In this document: positions 32,827-42,241 of the stretch, one piece after another
Numbering within the stretch: the stretch's first letter is position 1
Layout of the letters: every line of letters starts with the position of its first letter
NCBI RefSeq assembly: GCF_025961475.1
Contig: NZ_JAOQNS010000004.1
Span: forward strand, 372,001 to 436,000
DNA length: 64,000 nt
Origin: Rhodobium gokarnense
GTDB taxonomy: Bacteria; Pseudomonadota; Alphaproteobacteria; Rhizobiales; Rhodobiaceae
Direction of reading: 5' to 3'
The notes under the pieces: model-generated
The model's database searches: none
Told to the model about the DNA's origin: nothing
What the model saw: only the letters and a program-made list of their open reading frames with translations
Program-made: the position numbers and the translations under genes

Positions 32827-34389
32827 ATGAGCGACCAACAGACATTCTACATCACGACGGCCATCTCCTATCCGAACGGCGCGCCCCATATCGGCCACGC
32901 CTATGAGGTGATCGCCACCGACACGCTCGCCCGCTTCAAGCGGCTCGACGGCTACAATGTCCGGTTCCTGACCGGCACCGACGAGCACGGCCAGAAGATG
33001 ATCCAGACGGCGGCCAAGCACGGCATGTCGGTGCGCGATTTCGCCAACCAGCAGGCGCCCCTGTTCCAGGAGATGGCGCGGGTGCTGACCTGCTCCAACG
33101 ACGACTTCATCCGCACGACGGAAGAGCGCCACACGCGCTCCACCCAGGCGATCTGGCAGGCGATGGTGGACGCGGGCGACATCTATCTGGACAAATATTC
33201 CGGCTGGTACTCGGTGCGCGACGAGGCCTATTACGCGGAATCGGAAACCACCGTGACCGACGACGGCGTGCGCATCGGGCCGCAGGGCTCGCCCGTCGAA
33301 TGGGTGGAGGAGGAGAGCTACTTCTTCCGGCTGTCGAAATATGAGCAGCCGCTCCTCGACCACTACGCCGCCAACCCGGATTTCATCGGCCCGGACGAGC
33401 GGCGCAACGAGGTCGTCAGCTTCGTGAAGGGCGGGCTCCGCGACCTCTCCGTCTCGCGCACGACCTTCGACTGGGGCATCCCGGTGCCGGGCGATGAAAA
33501 GCACGTGATGTATGTCTGGGTCGACGCGCTCACCAACTACATCACCGCCGTCGGCTATCCCGATACGCAGAGCGACCTCTTCGCGACCTACTGGCCGGCG
33601 AACGTCCATGTCATCGGCAAGGACATCCTGCGCTTCCACGCGGTCTACTGGCCGGCCTTCCTGATGTCGGCGGGTGTTGCCCTGCCGAAGCGGGTCTACG
33701 CCCACGGGTTCCTCTTCAATCGCGGGGAGAAGATGTCGAAGTCGGTCGGCAACGTCATCGATCCGCATTCCCTGGTCGCGGCCTATGGCGTCGACCAGCT
33801 CCGCTATTTCTTCCTGCGCGAGGTGCCGTTCGGCAAGGACGGCAACTACAGCCACGACGCCATCGTCAACCGCATCAACGCGGACCTTGCCAACGACCTC
33901 GGCAATCTCGCCCAGCGCTCCCTGTCGATGATCGCCAAGAACCTCGGCGGGGTGCTGCCGGAGCCGGGCGCCTTCACCGGGGACGACACGGCGATCCTCG
34001 ATCAGACCGATGCGCTGCTCGACAAATGCCGGGCCGCCATGGACCGCCAGGAGATCCATCTGGCGCTCGGTGAGGTCTGGCAGGTGGTCGGCGAGGCGAA
34101 CCGCTATTTCGCCGCCCAGGAGCCCTGGGCGCTGAAGAAGACCGATCCGGAGCGGATGGGGACCGTGCTCTATGTGACGGCCGAGATCATCCGCCAGGTG
34201 GCGATCCTCGCCCAGCCGGTGATGCCGACGTCCTCAGAGAAGCTGCTCGACCTTCTGGCGCTCAGTGCCGACGAACGGACCTTCGCGACGCTCGGCGCTA
34301 GCGGCCGGCTGAAGGCCGGCACAGAGCTGCCGAAACCGCAGCCGGTCTATCCGCGCTATGTCGACGAGATCCCGGACGAGGAGAAATGA
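32827..34389 (+). CDS. metG: Methionyl-tRNA synthetase, short class
   Basis: 520 residues. The HIGH motif is [12 protein letters not shown] near residue 15 and the KMSKS loop is [10 protein letters not shown] near residue 300. The zinc-knuckle cysteines and the C-terminal Trbp111-like tRNA-binding domain are absent, as is usual for alphaproteobacterial MetG2-type enzymes. The anticodon-binding domain fills the last ~150 residues. It follows holB by 38 bases and overlaps tatD by four bases (ATGA). Confidence 0.97.
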   Translation: MSDQQTFYITTAISYPNGAPHIGHAYEVIATDTLARFKRLDGYNVRFLTGTDEHGQKMIQTAAKHGMSVRDFANQQAPLFQEMARVLTCSNDDFIRTTEERHTRSTQAIWQAMVDAGDIYLDKYSGWYSVRDEAYYAESETTVTDDGVRIGPQGSPVEWVEEESYFFRLSKYEQPLLDHYAANPDFIGPDERRNEVVSFVKGGLRDLSVSRTTFDWGIPVPGDEKHVMYVWVDALTNYITAVGYPDTQSDLFATYWPANVHVIGKDILRFHAVYWPAFLMSAGVALPKRVYAHGFLFNRGEKMSKSVGNVIDPHSLVAAYGVDQLRYFFLREVPFGKDGNYSHDAIVNRINADLANDLGNLAQRSLSMIAKNLGGVLPEPGAFTGDDTAILDQTDALLDKCRAAMDRQEIHLALGEVWQVVGEANRYFAAQEPWALKKTDPERMGTVLYVTAEIIRQVAILAQPVMPTSSEKLLDLLALSADERTFATLGASGRLKAGTELPKPQPVYPRYVDEIPDEEK

Positions 34390-35168
34390 TGCTCGTCGAC
34401 AGCCACTGCCATCTTGATTTTCCTGATTTCGCCGAGGAGCGCGACGACGTGGTCGCCCGCGCCCTCGACGTCGGCGTTGCCCGCATGGTGACGATTTGCA
34501 CGCGGGTCCGCCAGTTCGATGCCGTGCGGGCCATAGCCGAGACCTACGATCCGGTCTACTGCTCGGTCGGCACCCATCCGCACAATGCGGCGGAGGAACT
34601 GGACGTCACCACCGAGCATCTCGTGCGCATGGCCGAGCACCCGAAGGTGGTCGCCATCGGCGAGGCCGGGCTCGACTATTTCTATGACCATTCGCCGCGC
34701 GAGGCGCAGCAGCAGAGCTTGCGCGTCCATATCGCGGCGGCGCGCGAGACCGGGCTGCCGCTCGTCATCCATTCGCGCGATGCCGACGACGACATGATCG
34801 CGATCCTGACGGAGGAGATGGGGAAGGGGGCTTTCCCGGCCCTCCTCCATTGTTTCTCGTCCGGGCGCGCGCTTGCACTCGCCGGCATCGACCTCGGCCT
34901 CTACGTCTCGTTCTCCGGCATCCTCACCTTCAAGAAGTCCGAAGAACTGCGCGCGATCGCCGCCGAACTGCCGCGCGACCGGTTGCTGGTGGAGACCGAC
35001 GCGCCGTATCTGGCGCCGGTGCCGAACCGGGGCAAGCGCAACGAGCCGTCCTTCGTTGCCCATACGGCCAAGGTGCTGGCGGAGACGGTCGGCGCCACCG
35101 AGGAAGAAATCGGCGCGGTGACGACGGAGAATTTCTTCCGGCTGTTTTCCAAGGTGCCGAGGGTTTGA
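34386..35168 (+). CDS. tatD: TatD-family metal-dependent hydrolase (DNase)
   Basis: 260 residues. Metal ligands of the TatD amidohydrolase fold are present: HCHLD near residue 7, [30 protein letters not shown] and ETDAPYLAP. Characterised TatD proteins are 3'-5' exonucleases acting in DNA repair and degradation. Translation starts at one of two adjacent ATGs within the metG stop; GAGGAG lies upstream. The 3' end overlaps the next gene by four bases. Confidence 0.94.
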   Translation: MMLVDSHCHLDFPDFAEERDDVVARALDVGVARMVTICTRVRQFDAVRAIAETYDPVYCSVGTHPHNAAEELDVTTEHLVRMAEHPKVVAIGEAGLDYFYDHSPREAQQQSLRVHIAAARETGLPLVIHSRDADDDMIAILTEEMGKGAFPALLHCFSSGRALALAGIDLGLYVSFSGILTFKKSEELRAIAAELPRDRLLVETDAPYLAPVPNRGKRNEPSFVAHTAKVLAETVGATEEEIGAVTTENFFRLFSKVPRV

Positions 35169-35974
35169 GTGAGTATGTCTTCACGCTGCTCGGCTGCGGG
35201 GCGTCGCCGGGCGTGCCGCGCATCGGCAACGACTGGGGTGCGTGCGACCCCAAGAACCCGAAGAACACGCGGCGGCGGAGCGCGCTCCTGATCGAGCGGC
35301 GGACGGGCGATGCCGTGACCTGCGTTCTCGTCGATACGGGGCCGGATCTTCGCGCGCAGATGATCGATGCCCATGTCGCCTGGGTGGACGCCGTCTTCTA
35401 CACCCATCCGCATGCCGACCACATCCACGGCATCGACGACCTCAGGGCCTTTGCGATCAACCACCGGCGCCGCGTCGACGTCTATATGGATGCGGAGACG
35501 GCGGAGCGCGTGCGGGGCGGCTTCGACTATTGCTTCCGCATGCCGAAGGCCTCGAACTATCCGCCGATCCTGGAAGAGCACCGGATCCGCGCCTTTGAGC
35601 CGGTGACGATCGACGGGCCGGGCGGCGCGATCGAAATGCAGCCGTTCCTGCAGGTGCATGGCAGCATTCCGTCGCTCGGGTTCCGGGTCGGCGATTTCGC
35701 CTATTCGACGGACGCCAGCGACTTCCCGGAGGAGACGCTGCCATACCTTGAGGGCCTCGACAGCTGGATCGTCGGGGCGCTGAGGTACAAGCCGCATCCG
35801 AGCCATTTTTCGGTGTCCGAGGCCGTCGACTGGGCGCAAAGGCTCGGCCCGCGGCGGACGATCCTGACGCACATGCATGTCGACCTCGACTACGAGACGC
35901 TGTCGGCCGAACTGCCGGACGGCATCGAGCCGGGCTATGATGGCCTGACGATCGTGCGCCCGGCGGACGACTGA
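35165..35974 (+). CDS. MBL-fold metallohydrolase, PhnP-like
   Basis: 269 residues. The metal motif YTHPHADHIHGIDDL (HxHxDH) near residue 75 and the later histidines in VHGSIPSLG and LTHMHVDLD identify a di-metal beta-lactamase-fold phosphodiesterase of the PhnP/RNase Z-like group. The start is a TTG overlapping the tatD stop (TTGA), with AAGG upstream. In Hyphomicrobiales this gene commonly follows tatD; the natural substrate in that context is unknown (PhnP cleaves cyclic ribose phosphates). Confidence 0.88.
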   Translation: MSEYVFTLLGCGASPGVPRIGNDWGACDPKNPKNTRRRSALLIERRTGDAVTCVLVDTGPDLRAQMIDAHVAWVDAVFYTHPHADHIHGIDDLRAFAINHRRRVDVYMDAETAERVRGGFDYCFRMPKASNYPPILEEHRIRAFEPVTIDGPGGAIEMQPFLQVHGSIPSLGFRVGDFAYSTDASDFPEETLPYLEGLDSWIVGALRYKPHPSHFSVSEAVDWAQRLGPRRTILTHMHVDLDYETLSAELPDGIEPGYDGLTIVRPADD

Positions 35975-36332
35975 TCGGGACGCGCTCCGGTCGGACGGAC
36001 TTATCACCGCTGCGCCGGACGGCGTTATGATGGTCGGGCGGACGGTTTCGGCACGGCGGCTCATCGGCTGCTCGTCGGTGCCATCAGGCAACGGCGCTGT
36101 CGGGGGACCGGTGGACGCCTCGGCATTGATCAGACCCGAACAGCCCGAATGCCCGTCTTTCCCATACAAAAATATTCCATAATATATCTTATGCGAATCA
36201 TGTGTGGGCAGCGGGAGGGTGCCCTGCGGCTGCCGGGATTGCTGTTCGCCGCTCTTCCCTCCCGGTTCTTCAGGATGATCGCTGCCGATGTCCCGGGCGG
36301 CGCCGTCGGCATGTCGTGTGGCGTAAGAAGCA
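35975..36332. other. Gap with an AT-rich dyad, otherwise nothing recognised
   Basis: 358 bases between the MBL gene and the convergent racemase gene. The notable element is CATAA-N6-TTATG (36178-36193) in a sharply AT-rich patch (36160-36200), unlike the surrounding GC-rich DNA. It resembles a promoter or an operator, but no gene clearly starts from it. Short open frames on both strands look random. Confidence 0.4.
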
Positions 36333-36989
36333 TCACCGCGATGTGCATCGCGCCATCGCCGCGGCCAGACCGGCGGCCGGGCTCGTCAACGGCGTCGGGC
36401 CGTTCCTGACGGACCGTGCCGCGTCGGCCATGGAGGCCTGCGCCAGGGCGACGATCGACGCCCCGTCGGCATAGGCCGCATCGGCGGCCGTTGCGATGGC
36501 CGCGAGATAGCCGCCCGTGTCGCCGGCCCTGAAACGATCCCAGACGCCGGGCACGAGCCGGATGTCGACTGTGGCGCCTGTCTTTGTCGCTTCCTCCTCG
36601 AAGACCCGTCTGGTCGCCTCCAGCGTCGTCTCCACGGCACAGAGCGCGACGACGGTGCCGCCCGTTGCTGCCGCCTCCTCCGCCAGCGCCCTGTCGATCC
36701 GGATGACGGGCGCGGCCGATGTCTCGGCGGCGGTATGGGCGACGGGGCCGAGCGTCGAACAGGTCAGGAGAACCGCATCGGCATTCCCGGCAAGCCCGGA
36801 AAGGATTGCCGCGGTGTCGTCGGCGATCTGCGGCGTCAGGCCGCCTGCCGCCTCGGCGGCAAGAAGAAGCTCCGGGCGCACAAAATGCTCCAGCGTTCCG
36901 TCCGGCAGTCCGAGGTGTCTGGCTGCGGCCTCGAAGATCGCCACGTTGCTCGCCGCGCTATGGAGGCATTTGAGCAGCACTCGGGTCAC
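36333..36989 (-). CDS. Aspartate/glutamate racemase-superfamily protein
   Basis: 218 residues with a GTG start. The first catalytic-cysteine motif is clear (VLLTCSTLGP, Cys77), and the two-domain layout matches the Asp/Glu/hydantoin racemase fold. The second catalytic cysteine, expected in the C-terminal half, is replaced: the segment reads IVALAQASMAD. A protein with only one of the two acids/bases cannot racemise by the two-base mechanism and may instead be a decarboxylase- or isomerase-like member. It stands alone, with two perfect palindromes upstream. Confidence 0.8.
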   Translation of the reverse strand: MTRVLLKCLHSAASNVAIFEAAARHLGLPDGTLEHFVRPELLLAAEAAGGLTPQIADDTAAILSGLAGNADAVLLTCSTLGPVAHTAAETSAAPVIRIDRALAEEAAATGGTVVALCAVETTLEATRRVFEEEATKTGATVDIRLVPGVWDRFRAGDTGGYLAAIATAADAAYADGASIVALAQASMADAARSVRNGPTPLTSPAAGLAAAMARCTSR

Positions 36990-37020
36990 CCTTCAGGTTT
37001 GGAGCGGCTTCTCCTGGCGG

Positions 37021-37086
37021 CGTTGCCGCGGCAACGGGCCGGAATTCCGCCGTTTTCCCGGCCTTTGCGAAATACCGGTACCGGTA
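37021..37086. promoter_or_regulatory. Two perfect palindromes upstream of the racemase-like gene
   Basis: CGTTGCCGCGGCAACG (37021-37036, 16 bp) and TACCGGTACCGGTA (37073-37086, 14 bp) lie 32 and 84 bases upstream of the GTG at 36989 and about 90 bases upstream of the divergent secreted-protein gene. Both are uninterrupted dyads, more like protein-binding sites than RNA hairpins. The second also contains a six-base tandem repeat. Confidence 0.45.
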
Positions 37087-37175
37087 CTGGAATACATTGT
37101 GTTCAGTCGAAACTGCAAATAAGAATAGTTCCTGTTCCTACTTGGATTTTCTTCCCTTTTCAGGACGATCGCAAA

Positions 37176-37679
37176 ATGATCAGGATCTTCTCTGCCACTG
37201 TACTCGCCTTGGCGGTGTTGACGGGCCCTTCGCTGGCCGCCGGCGACCGTTTCTGCCATCAATACGCCTCAACCACCGCCGATGTCGCCCAGGACGCCAT
37301 CAACAAGAACCCCGCCTGCCTCAATCCGAGCAAGGGCGTGCACGGCGTTTATCAGGCGCACTACGACTGGTGCCGCAAGACCCCGCGCAAGACGGTCGAA
37401 GGCGCAGCCGACAACATCCGGCGGCTGGCGCGCCAGTGTACCCGCCAGGCGGGCGGGCCGAACGGTCGGACGAATCCCCAGTTCTGCCAAAAATATGCGA
37501 CCAATGCCGCCCGGGTGTCGCAAAACGCCATCGACCGCAATCCGAACTGTCTCGATCCCAGCCGGGGCGTTCACGGCTATTACCAGGGACATTACGACTG
37601 GTGCCTGAAGAATACGCGCGGCACCGTGCAAGGCGCGGCCAAAAACATCCGGCGGCTGGCGCGCCAGTGCAGCCGTTGA
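37176..37679 (+). CDS. Secreted protein with two tandem four-cysteine repeats
   Basis: 167 residues with a signal peptide (MIRIFSATVLALAVLTGPSL) cleaved near residue 22. The mature protein is two 65-residue units (about residues 26-90 and 103-167) that are identical at 43 of 65 positions. Each has four cysteines at identical spacing (27/48/66/88 and 104/125/143/165), with the signature FCxxYA, NPxCL, GVHGxYxxHYDWC and NIRRLARQC. Single-unit relatives with a CxxYA...WC layout occur in alphaproteobacteria but have no known function. Disulphides and a periplasmic or extracellular place are inferred. It stands alone, divergent from the racemase-like gene. Confidence 0.8.
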   Translation: MIRIFSATVLALAVLTGPSLAAGDRFCHQYASTTADVAQDAINKNPACLNPSKGVHGVYQAHYDWCRKTPRKTVEGAADNIRRLARQCTRQAGGPNGRTNPQFCQKYATNAARVSQNAIDRNPNCLDPSRGVHGYYQGHYDWCLKNTRGTVQGAAKNIRRLARQCSR

Positions 37680-37755
37680 CGGCCTGGAGCCTCGGGCGAG
37701 CATGGAATCGCGCCGAATGCTATAACCAACTGTTTTAACGAATAGAATTTTCGAG

Positions 37756-37838
37756 GACCGGTCTTTGTTTTTGGGGAAACCGGTCTGGAATCGGAGCGCT
37801 GAAAAGACCGGAGGGCGGCCTCGGCTGCCCTCCTTTTT
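37756..37838 (+). ncRNA. Candidate small RNA ending in a Rho-independent terminator
   Basis: A stem GACCGGT/ACCGGTC (37756-37762 and 37779-37785) with a U/G-rich loop is followed by a second stem and a U-run. A TAGAAT hexamer at 37743-37748 could be the -10 box. The structure sits in a gene-free gap, 76 bases after the secreted-protein stop and 137 bases before mazG. It could equally be that gene's 3' UTR. Confidence 0.35.
37810..37838 (+). terminator. Rho-independent terminator
   Basis: Stem GGAGGGC (37810-37816) and GCCCTCC (37827-37833) with a 10-base loop is followed by TTTTT. It ends any transcript from the secreted-protein gene or the candidate small RNA ahead of mazG. Confidence 0.9.
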
Positions 37839-37975
37839 CGTGAAAATGACCGGGCGGGCGCCCTCGCCGCCGTCGCGGCGTGCCGGTGACCGCGCGCCGC
37901 CGCCCATGCTAGGCTACGACCCGCGACTCTTTTCGTTGCACCCCTTCCGTCCGACAAAAATCCGGAGCCTTTGCC

Positions 37976-38794
37976 ATGGAGCCCTCGCGGGACATTTCAC
38001 GCCTTCTGGAAATCATGGCGGCGCTGAGGACGCCGGGCACCGGATGTCCCTGGGACCTGGAGCAGGATTTCTCCACCATCGCCCCCTACACCATCGAGGA
38101 AGCCTATGAGGTGGCCGACGCGATCGATCGCGGCGACCGCGGCGATCTTTGCGACGAGCTTGGCGACCTGCTCCTCCAGGTGGTCTTCCATGCGCGCATG
38201 GCGGAGGAAGAAAAGAGCTTTGATTTCAGCGATGTGGTGCTGGCGGTGAACCGCAAGATGGTGCGCCGGCACCCGCATGTCTTCGGCGATGCGGAGGCGC
38301 GCACCTCCGGCATGTCGAAGGCCCAGTGGGAGGCGATCAAGGCGGTCGAAAAACGCGAAAAGGCCGAGCGTCACGGCGATGCGGCAACGCGCAGCATCCT
38401 CGATGACGTGACCGTCGCCCTGCCCGCGCTCACCCGCGCCGTCAAGCTGCAGCAGCGCGCCGGCCGCGTCGGCTTCGACTGGAACGACGTCCGGGCCGTC
38501 ATCGCCAAGCTGCACGAGGAACTGGGCGAGCTGGAAGCGGAAATGGCAGCAAGCGAGCCCGTCCAGGAGCGCATCGAGGAGGAAGTCGGCGACCTCCTCT
38601 TCGTCGTCGCGAATCTCGCCCGGCACCTGGACGTCGATCCGGAAAAGGCGCTGAGGGGCACGAACGACAAGTTCCGCGACCGGTTCCGGCACATCGAGGC
38701 CGGCCTGAAGGACGCGGGAAAAACGCCCGAGGACGCCACGTTAGAGGAGATGGAAGCGCTCTGGCAAGCGGCCAAGAAGCCTAAGAACGCATAG
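37976..38794 (+). CDS. mazG: Nucleoside triphosphate pyrophosphohydrolase
   Basis: 272 residues with two MazG domains. The N-terminal one contains CPWDLEQDFSTIAPYTIEEA and the metal-binding helix DELGDLLLQVVFHARMAEEE. The C-terminal one has KLHEELGELEAEM and EEEVGDLLFVVANLARHLD, each carrying the EExxE/ExxD pattern. It hydrolyses NTPs to NMP and pyrophosphate, as house-cleaning or stringent-response control. It is convergent with hflX. Confidence 0.95.
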   Translation: MEPSRDISRLLEIMAALRTPGTGCPWDLEQDFSTIAPYTIEEAYEVADAIDRGDRGDLCDELGDLLLQVVFHARMAEEEKSFDFSDVVLAVNRKMVRRHPHVFGDAEARTSGMSKAQWEAIKAVEKREKAERHGDAATRSILDDVTVALPALTRAVKLQQRAGRVGFDWNDVRAVIAKLHEELGELEAEMAASEPVQERIEEEVGDLLFVVANLARHLDVDPEKALRGTNDKFRDRFRHIEAGLKDAGKTPEDATLEEMEALWQAAKKPKNA

Positions 38795-38833
38795 AACATA
38801 ACGCGTTAGAAAACAGAGTTATAAAAACAACAC

Positions 38834-40237
38834 TTAAAGTGATTGTTCGGCTTCCTGCGTGCGCATGCGGCCGTCGACGTAGGCGGCGCAGCGCCGGCGC
38901 ACCTCGTCGGCGTATTTCGGCGGAATGCGGATGGTGAGGTGGATGCCCTCCTCGCCGTCGTCGCGCTCCAGGACCTCGCAACTGCGATAGAGCCAGGCGA
39001 GCAGCGCACCGTCGCTCGGCGGCAGGGTCAGCCGCAGCACCTGGCGGTTTGCGGTCAGCCGCCGCGCGATCTCGGCCAGCAGCGGCTCGATGCCCTCGCC
39101 GGTGAGTGCGGACACGGGGTAAGGACCGCCCTCCTCCGCCCGGTCCAGCATCCGCTGGCGCTGGTCGGGTGCCAGAAGGTCGATCTTGTTCCAGACCTCG
39201 ATGACGTGGCTGGTGTCCCGGGCGTCGATGCCGAGCGCATCGAGGGTGTCGGCGACGTCGGTCGCCTGGGCCTCGGTCTCCGGATGGCTGATGTCGCGGA
39301 TATGCAGCACGATGTCGGCCGAGATGACCTCTTCCAGCGTTGCCCGGAAGGCGGCGACGAGATGCGTCGGCAGGTCGGAGATGAAGCCGACGGTGTCGGA
39401 CAGCACCACCTCCATGCCGCCGGGAAGCTCGACGCGCCTCAGGGTCGGGTCGAGGGTCGCGAACAAAAGGTCCTCGGCCATGACCGAGGCATCGGTCAGC
39501 CGGTTGAAGAGGGTCGACTTGCCGGCATTGGTGTAGCCGACCAGCGCGACGACGGGCCGCGGCACCTTCTTGCGCGCCTTGCGGTGCAGGCCGCGGGTGC
39601 GCTTGACCTGCTGCAGGTCCTTTTCCAGCCGGGTGATGCGTTCCTGGATCAGCCGCCGGTCGGCCTCGATCTGGGTCTCGCCGGGGCCACCAAGGAAGCC
39701 GAAGCCGCCGCGCTGGCGCTCCAGGTGGGTCCAGGAGCGTACGAGCCGGCTCTTCTGGTAATTGAGATGCGCCAGCTCGACCTGGAGGCGGCCTTCCTTG
39801 GTCCGCGCCCGCTCGCCGAAGATTTCGAGAATCAGGCCGGTGCGGTCGAGGATCTTGGCGTTCCAGGCCTTTTCCAGATTGCGCTGCTGGATCGGCGAAA
39901 GGGCGTGGTCGACGATGACGAGGCCGATGTCGTCCATGCGCACGGCAAGGCCGATCTCCTCCACCTTGCCGGAGCCGAACAGGGTTGCCGGTTTCGGCTC
40001 GGCGACGCGCACGACCGAGGCGCCGATTACGTCGAGCGCGATCGCCTCGGAAAGGCCCACGGTCTCGGCCAGCCGGCCCTCGGGCGAACGCTCCGTCAGA
40101 GCGGCCTCGCCGCGTCCCGGGGCGCCCTTGCGATGGGTCAGCTCCGGTTCGAGCACGAGCGCGCGCACGGGATCTCTCGCCACCTGCTCACCAGCCGGTG
40201 GAGTCTCGGCCCCGCCCTGCCCGTCTTGCGGCTTCAA
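38834..40237 (-). CDS. hflX: Ribosome-associated GTPase HflX
   Basis: 467 residues. The N-terminal HflX domain (~65-215) includes GSGKVEEI and LERQRGGFGFLGGPGETQIE. The G domain has G1 GYTNAGKSTLFN, G3 DTVGF and G4 NKIDL. A basic helix KTRGLHRKARKK-like segment (TRGLHRKARKKVPR) precedes it. HflX splits stalled ribosomes. The start is TTG immediately after the hfq stop (TGA-TTG), so translation is probably coupled to hfq. The hfq-hflX pair is widely conserved. Confidence 0.95.
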   Translation of the reverse strand: MKPQDGQGGAETPPAGEQVARDPVRALVLEPELTHRKGAPGRGEAALTERSPEGRLAETVGLSEAIALDVIGASVVRVAEPKPATLFGSGKVEEIGLAVRMDDIGLVIVDHALSPIQQRNLEKAWNAKILDRTGLILEIFGERARTKEGRLQVELAHLNYQKSRLVRSWTHLERQRGGFGFLGGPGETQIEADRRLIQERITRLEKDLQQVKRTRGLHRKARKKVPRPVVALVGYTNAGKSTLFNRLTDASVMAEDLLFATLDPTLRRVELPGGMEVVLSDTVGFISDLPTHLVAAFRATLEEVISADIVLHIRDISHPETEAQATDVADTLDALGIDARDTSHVIEVWNKIDLLAPDQRQRMLDRAEEGGPYPVSALTGEGIEPLLAEIARRLTANRQVLRLTLPPSDGALLAWLYRSCEVLERDDGEEGIHLTIRIPPKYADEVRRRCAAYVDGRMRTQEAEQSL

Positions 40238-40495
40238 TCAGTCAGCGGCCTTTTCGCCCGTTTCCTCGCCCGGTTCAAAAAGCTGAACGGGCTGATTCGG
40301 CATGATCGTCGAAATAGCGTGCTTGTAGACGAGCTGGGAATGCCCGTCTCGCCTCAACAGGACACAGAAATTGTCGAACCAGGTAACCACCCCTTGCAAC
40401 TTCACGCCGTTGACCAGGAAGATGGTCAGGGGGATCTTGTTCTTGCGTACATTGTTCAGGAAGGTGTCCTGGAGATTCTGTCCGCGGTCCGCCAT
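40238..40495 (-). CDS. hfq: RNA chaperone Hfq
   Basis: 85 residues, a typical alphaproteobacterial length. The Sm1 motif is [20 protein letters not shown], cut here at 20 residues, followed by [15 protein letters not shown]. The Sm2 motif YKHAIST is present. The hexamer matches small RNAs to mRNAs. The real start is the ATG at 40495; the in-frame extension to 40618 is not conserved. The 259-base gap to trkH should hold its own promoter. Confidence 0.97.
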   Translation of the reverse strand: MADRGQNLQDTFLNNVRKNKIPLTIFLVNGVKLQGVVTWFDNFCVLLRRDGHSQLVYKHAISTIMPNQPVQLFEPGEETGEKAAD

Positions 40496-40754
40496 TGTTG
40501 TTATTGCCTTTTGTCTTTCTTCGGACGTTGCGTCCGTTCTCTGTCGTTCTGCCGCCGGAAGCCATGCCGACGAACAATATTGCCGCAAGCGGGCATCGGT
40601 CACCTGCGAGCATAGCAAATCATAGGCGACGCATCGCTGGAATGAAACTACGATTATTTTATGAAATGCAAACGCAAATGCCGCATAAATTCAAGCTACA
40701 CGCGCAGGTTTTCCGTCCGCAGCCCGATTTGCCGCAGTTTTACAGCCATTCCCG

Positions 40755-42221
40755 TCACCTGCGCAACCAGATGAGACCGTTTACCGCGCCCAGGAGCGCG
40801 AGCATTTCCAGGCGCCCGGCGATCATGGTCAGGCACAGGGCGAGCTTGGCGATGACGCCGAACTCCTCAAAGAGCTGCCAGTGGCGCACGCCGGTCTGCC
40901 ACTGGCTCTCATAGACCGGGCCGATATTGGAAAAGGTCGCGGCCGTCGCCAGGAGCGCGTTCTCGTAGTCGATGGCCTCGCCGGCGACGACGAGGGTGAT
41001 GATGCCGAGGACCATGACCGTGACCACGAAATGGCTCCAGATCGCCTTCATGAGCTGCATGTCGTAGGGCTGGCTGCCGAATTTCGCCGGCCGGATGCCG
41101 TGCGGATAGAGCAGCCGCGTCAGCTCGCGGGCCGACTGGGTGGCCATGGCGCCGAACCGGTAGGCCTTGATGCCGCCGGCGGTGGAAAAGGCGCTGCCGC
41201 CGATGAAGATGACCATCAGCACCAGCGGCAACGGCAACAGCGCGAGGCCGCCGGTGCGGGTCTCGTAGCCGGTCGTCGAGATCATCGAGGCGGCCGTCAC
41301 CAGCCCCTCGCGCAGGGCCGACAGCGGCGACAGCACGCTCGCCGAGCCGGCGGCCTGAAACAGCACCGCGGCCGTCAGCACGCCGAGGACGAGGATTCCG
41401 GCGATCAGGATATAGCTCTCCCGGTGCTCCTTCAGGAGCTGGAAGCGGCGCTGCAGCACCATACGGTGCCACAGGATGCTGGTCGCTCCGATGACCATGA
41501 AAACGGCGAGCCAGACTTCCAGCGCCGGCAGACCATAGACCGACAGGTCGCCGTCGCGCGGCATGAAGCCGCCGGTTGAGACGGTGGAAAAGGTCAGGCA
41601 GAAGGCGTCGAAGGCCGGCGCGCCGATGACGAAGAGGCCGACGAAGCAGATGAAGGTGGCGGCGCCATAGGCCGTTGCGGTGTCCAGAACGATCTGGGTG
41701 GCGCGGCTGATGTCGGTGCGCTCACTGGTCTCCAGCAGGCGGATCTGGCGGCCCGGAAGCCCGCCGACCCCGGCCGGCGCGAGAATCAGCACGATGGACA
41801 GAAGCGTCAGGAAGCCGCCGATCCATTGCAGCTCGGCGCGCCAGAAGATGACCGCGCGCGGCAGCGGATCGAGCGTCTTGAAGACCGTGGCGCCGGTCGT
41901 CGTCAGTCCCGAGACCGTCTCGAAATAGGCATCGATCGGAGCCAGCCCGGTGATCAGCACCACCGGGATCGCGGCGATCGCCGGCACCAGGGCCCAGACC
42001 ATGATGAGGAGGATATAGCCGTTCTTGTGGACCAGCCGGCGCTCGCGCCCGGTAAGCGCGATGGCCGCGGAGACGGAGACGACGGAGGTGAGCGCGGCGG
42101 TCAGGCCGAAATCGACGAGTGCGACCGTCTCGCCATAGCTGGCGGCGACGGCCACCGGCAGGAGCAGCGCCACGGCGATGCCGGTGAGGACGAGCGCGAA
42201 ATGATAGAGGATACCGCTCAT
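40755..42221 (-). CDS. trkH: Trk-type potassium transporter membrane subunit
   Basis: 488 residues, integral membrane. The four pore loops with selectivity-filter glycines are visible: GLTTTGATVF, TVSTGGFMPR, ISTTGYETRT and TFSNIGPVYE. The gene follows trkA by 20 bases on the same strand, so gate and channel are made together. It lies between trkA and hfq; in many rhizobial relatives trkA is directly followed by hfq. Confidence 0.94.
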   Translation of the reverse strand: MSGILYHFALVLTGIAVALLLPVAVAASYGETVALVDFGLTAALTSVVSVSAAIALTGRERRLVHKNGYILLIMVWALVPAIAAIPVVLITGLAPIDAYFETVSGLTTTGATVFKTLDPLPRAVIFWRAELQWIGGFLTLLSIVLILAPAGVGGLPGRQIRLLETSERTDISRATQIVLDTATAYGAATFICFVGLFVIGAPAFDAFCLTFSTVSTGGFMPRDGDLSVYGLPALEVWLAVFMVIGATSILWHRMVLQRRFQLLKEHRESYILIAGILVLGVLTAAVLFQAAGSASVLSPLSALREGLVTAASMISTTGYETRTGGLALLPLPLVLMVIFIGGSAFSTAGGIKAYRFGAMATQSARELTRLLYPHGIRPAKFGSQPYDMQLMKAIWSHFVVTVMVLGIITLVVAGEAIDYENALLATAATFSNIGPVYESQWQTGVRHWQLFEEFGVIAKLALCLTMIAGRLEMLALLGAVNGLIWLRR

Positions 42222-42241
42222 GAACCGGCCATGCCCGGATC

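Noticed and set aside
36130-36348. Short frames on both strands in the gap after the MBL gene.
   Set aside because: No domain, no ribosome-binding site and no neighbouring support; they could not be told from random open frames.
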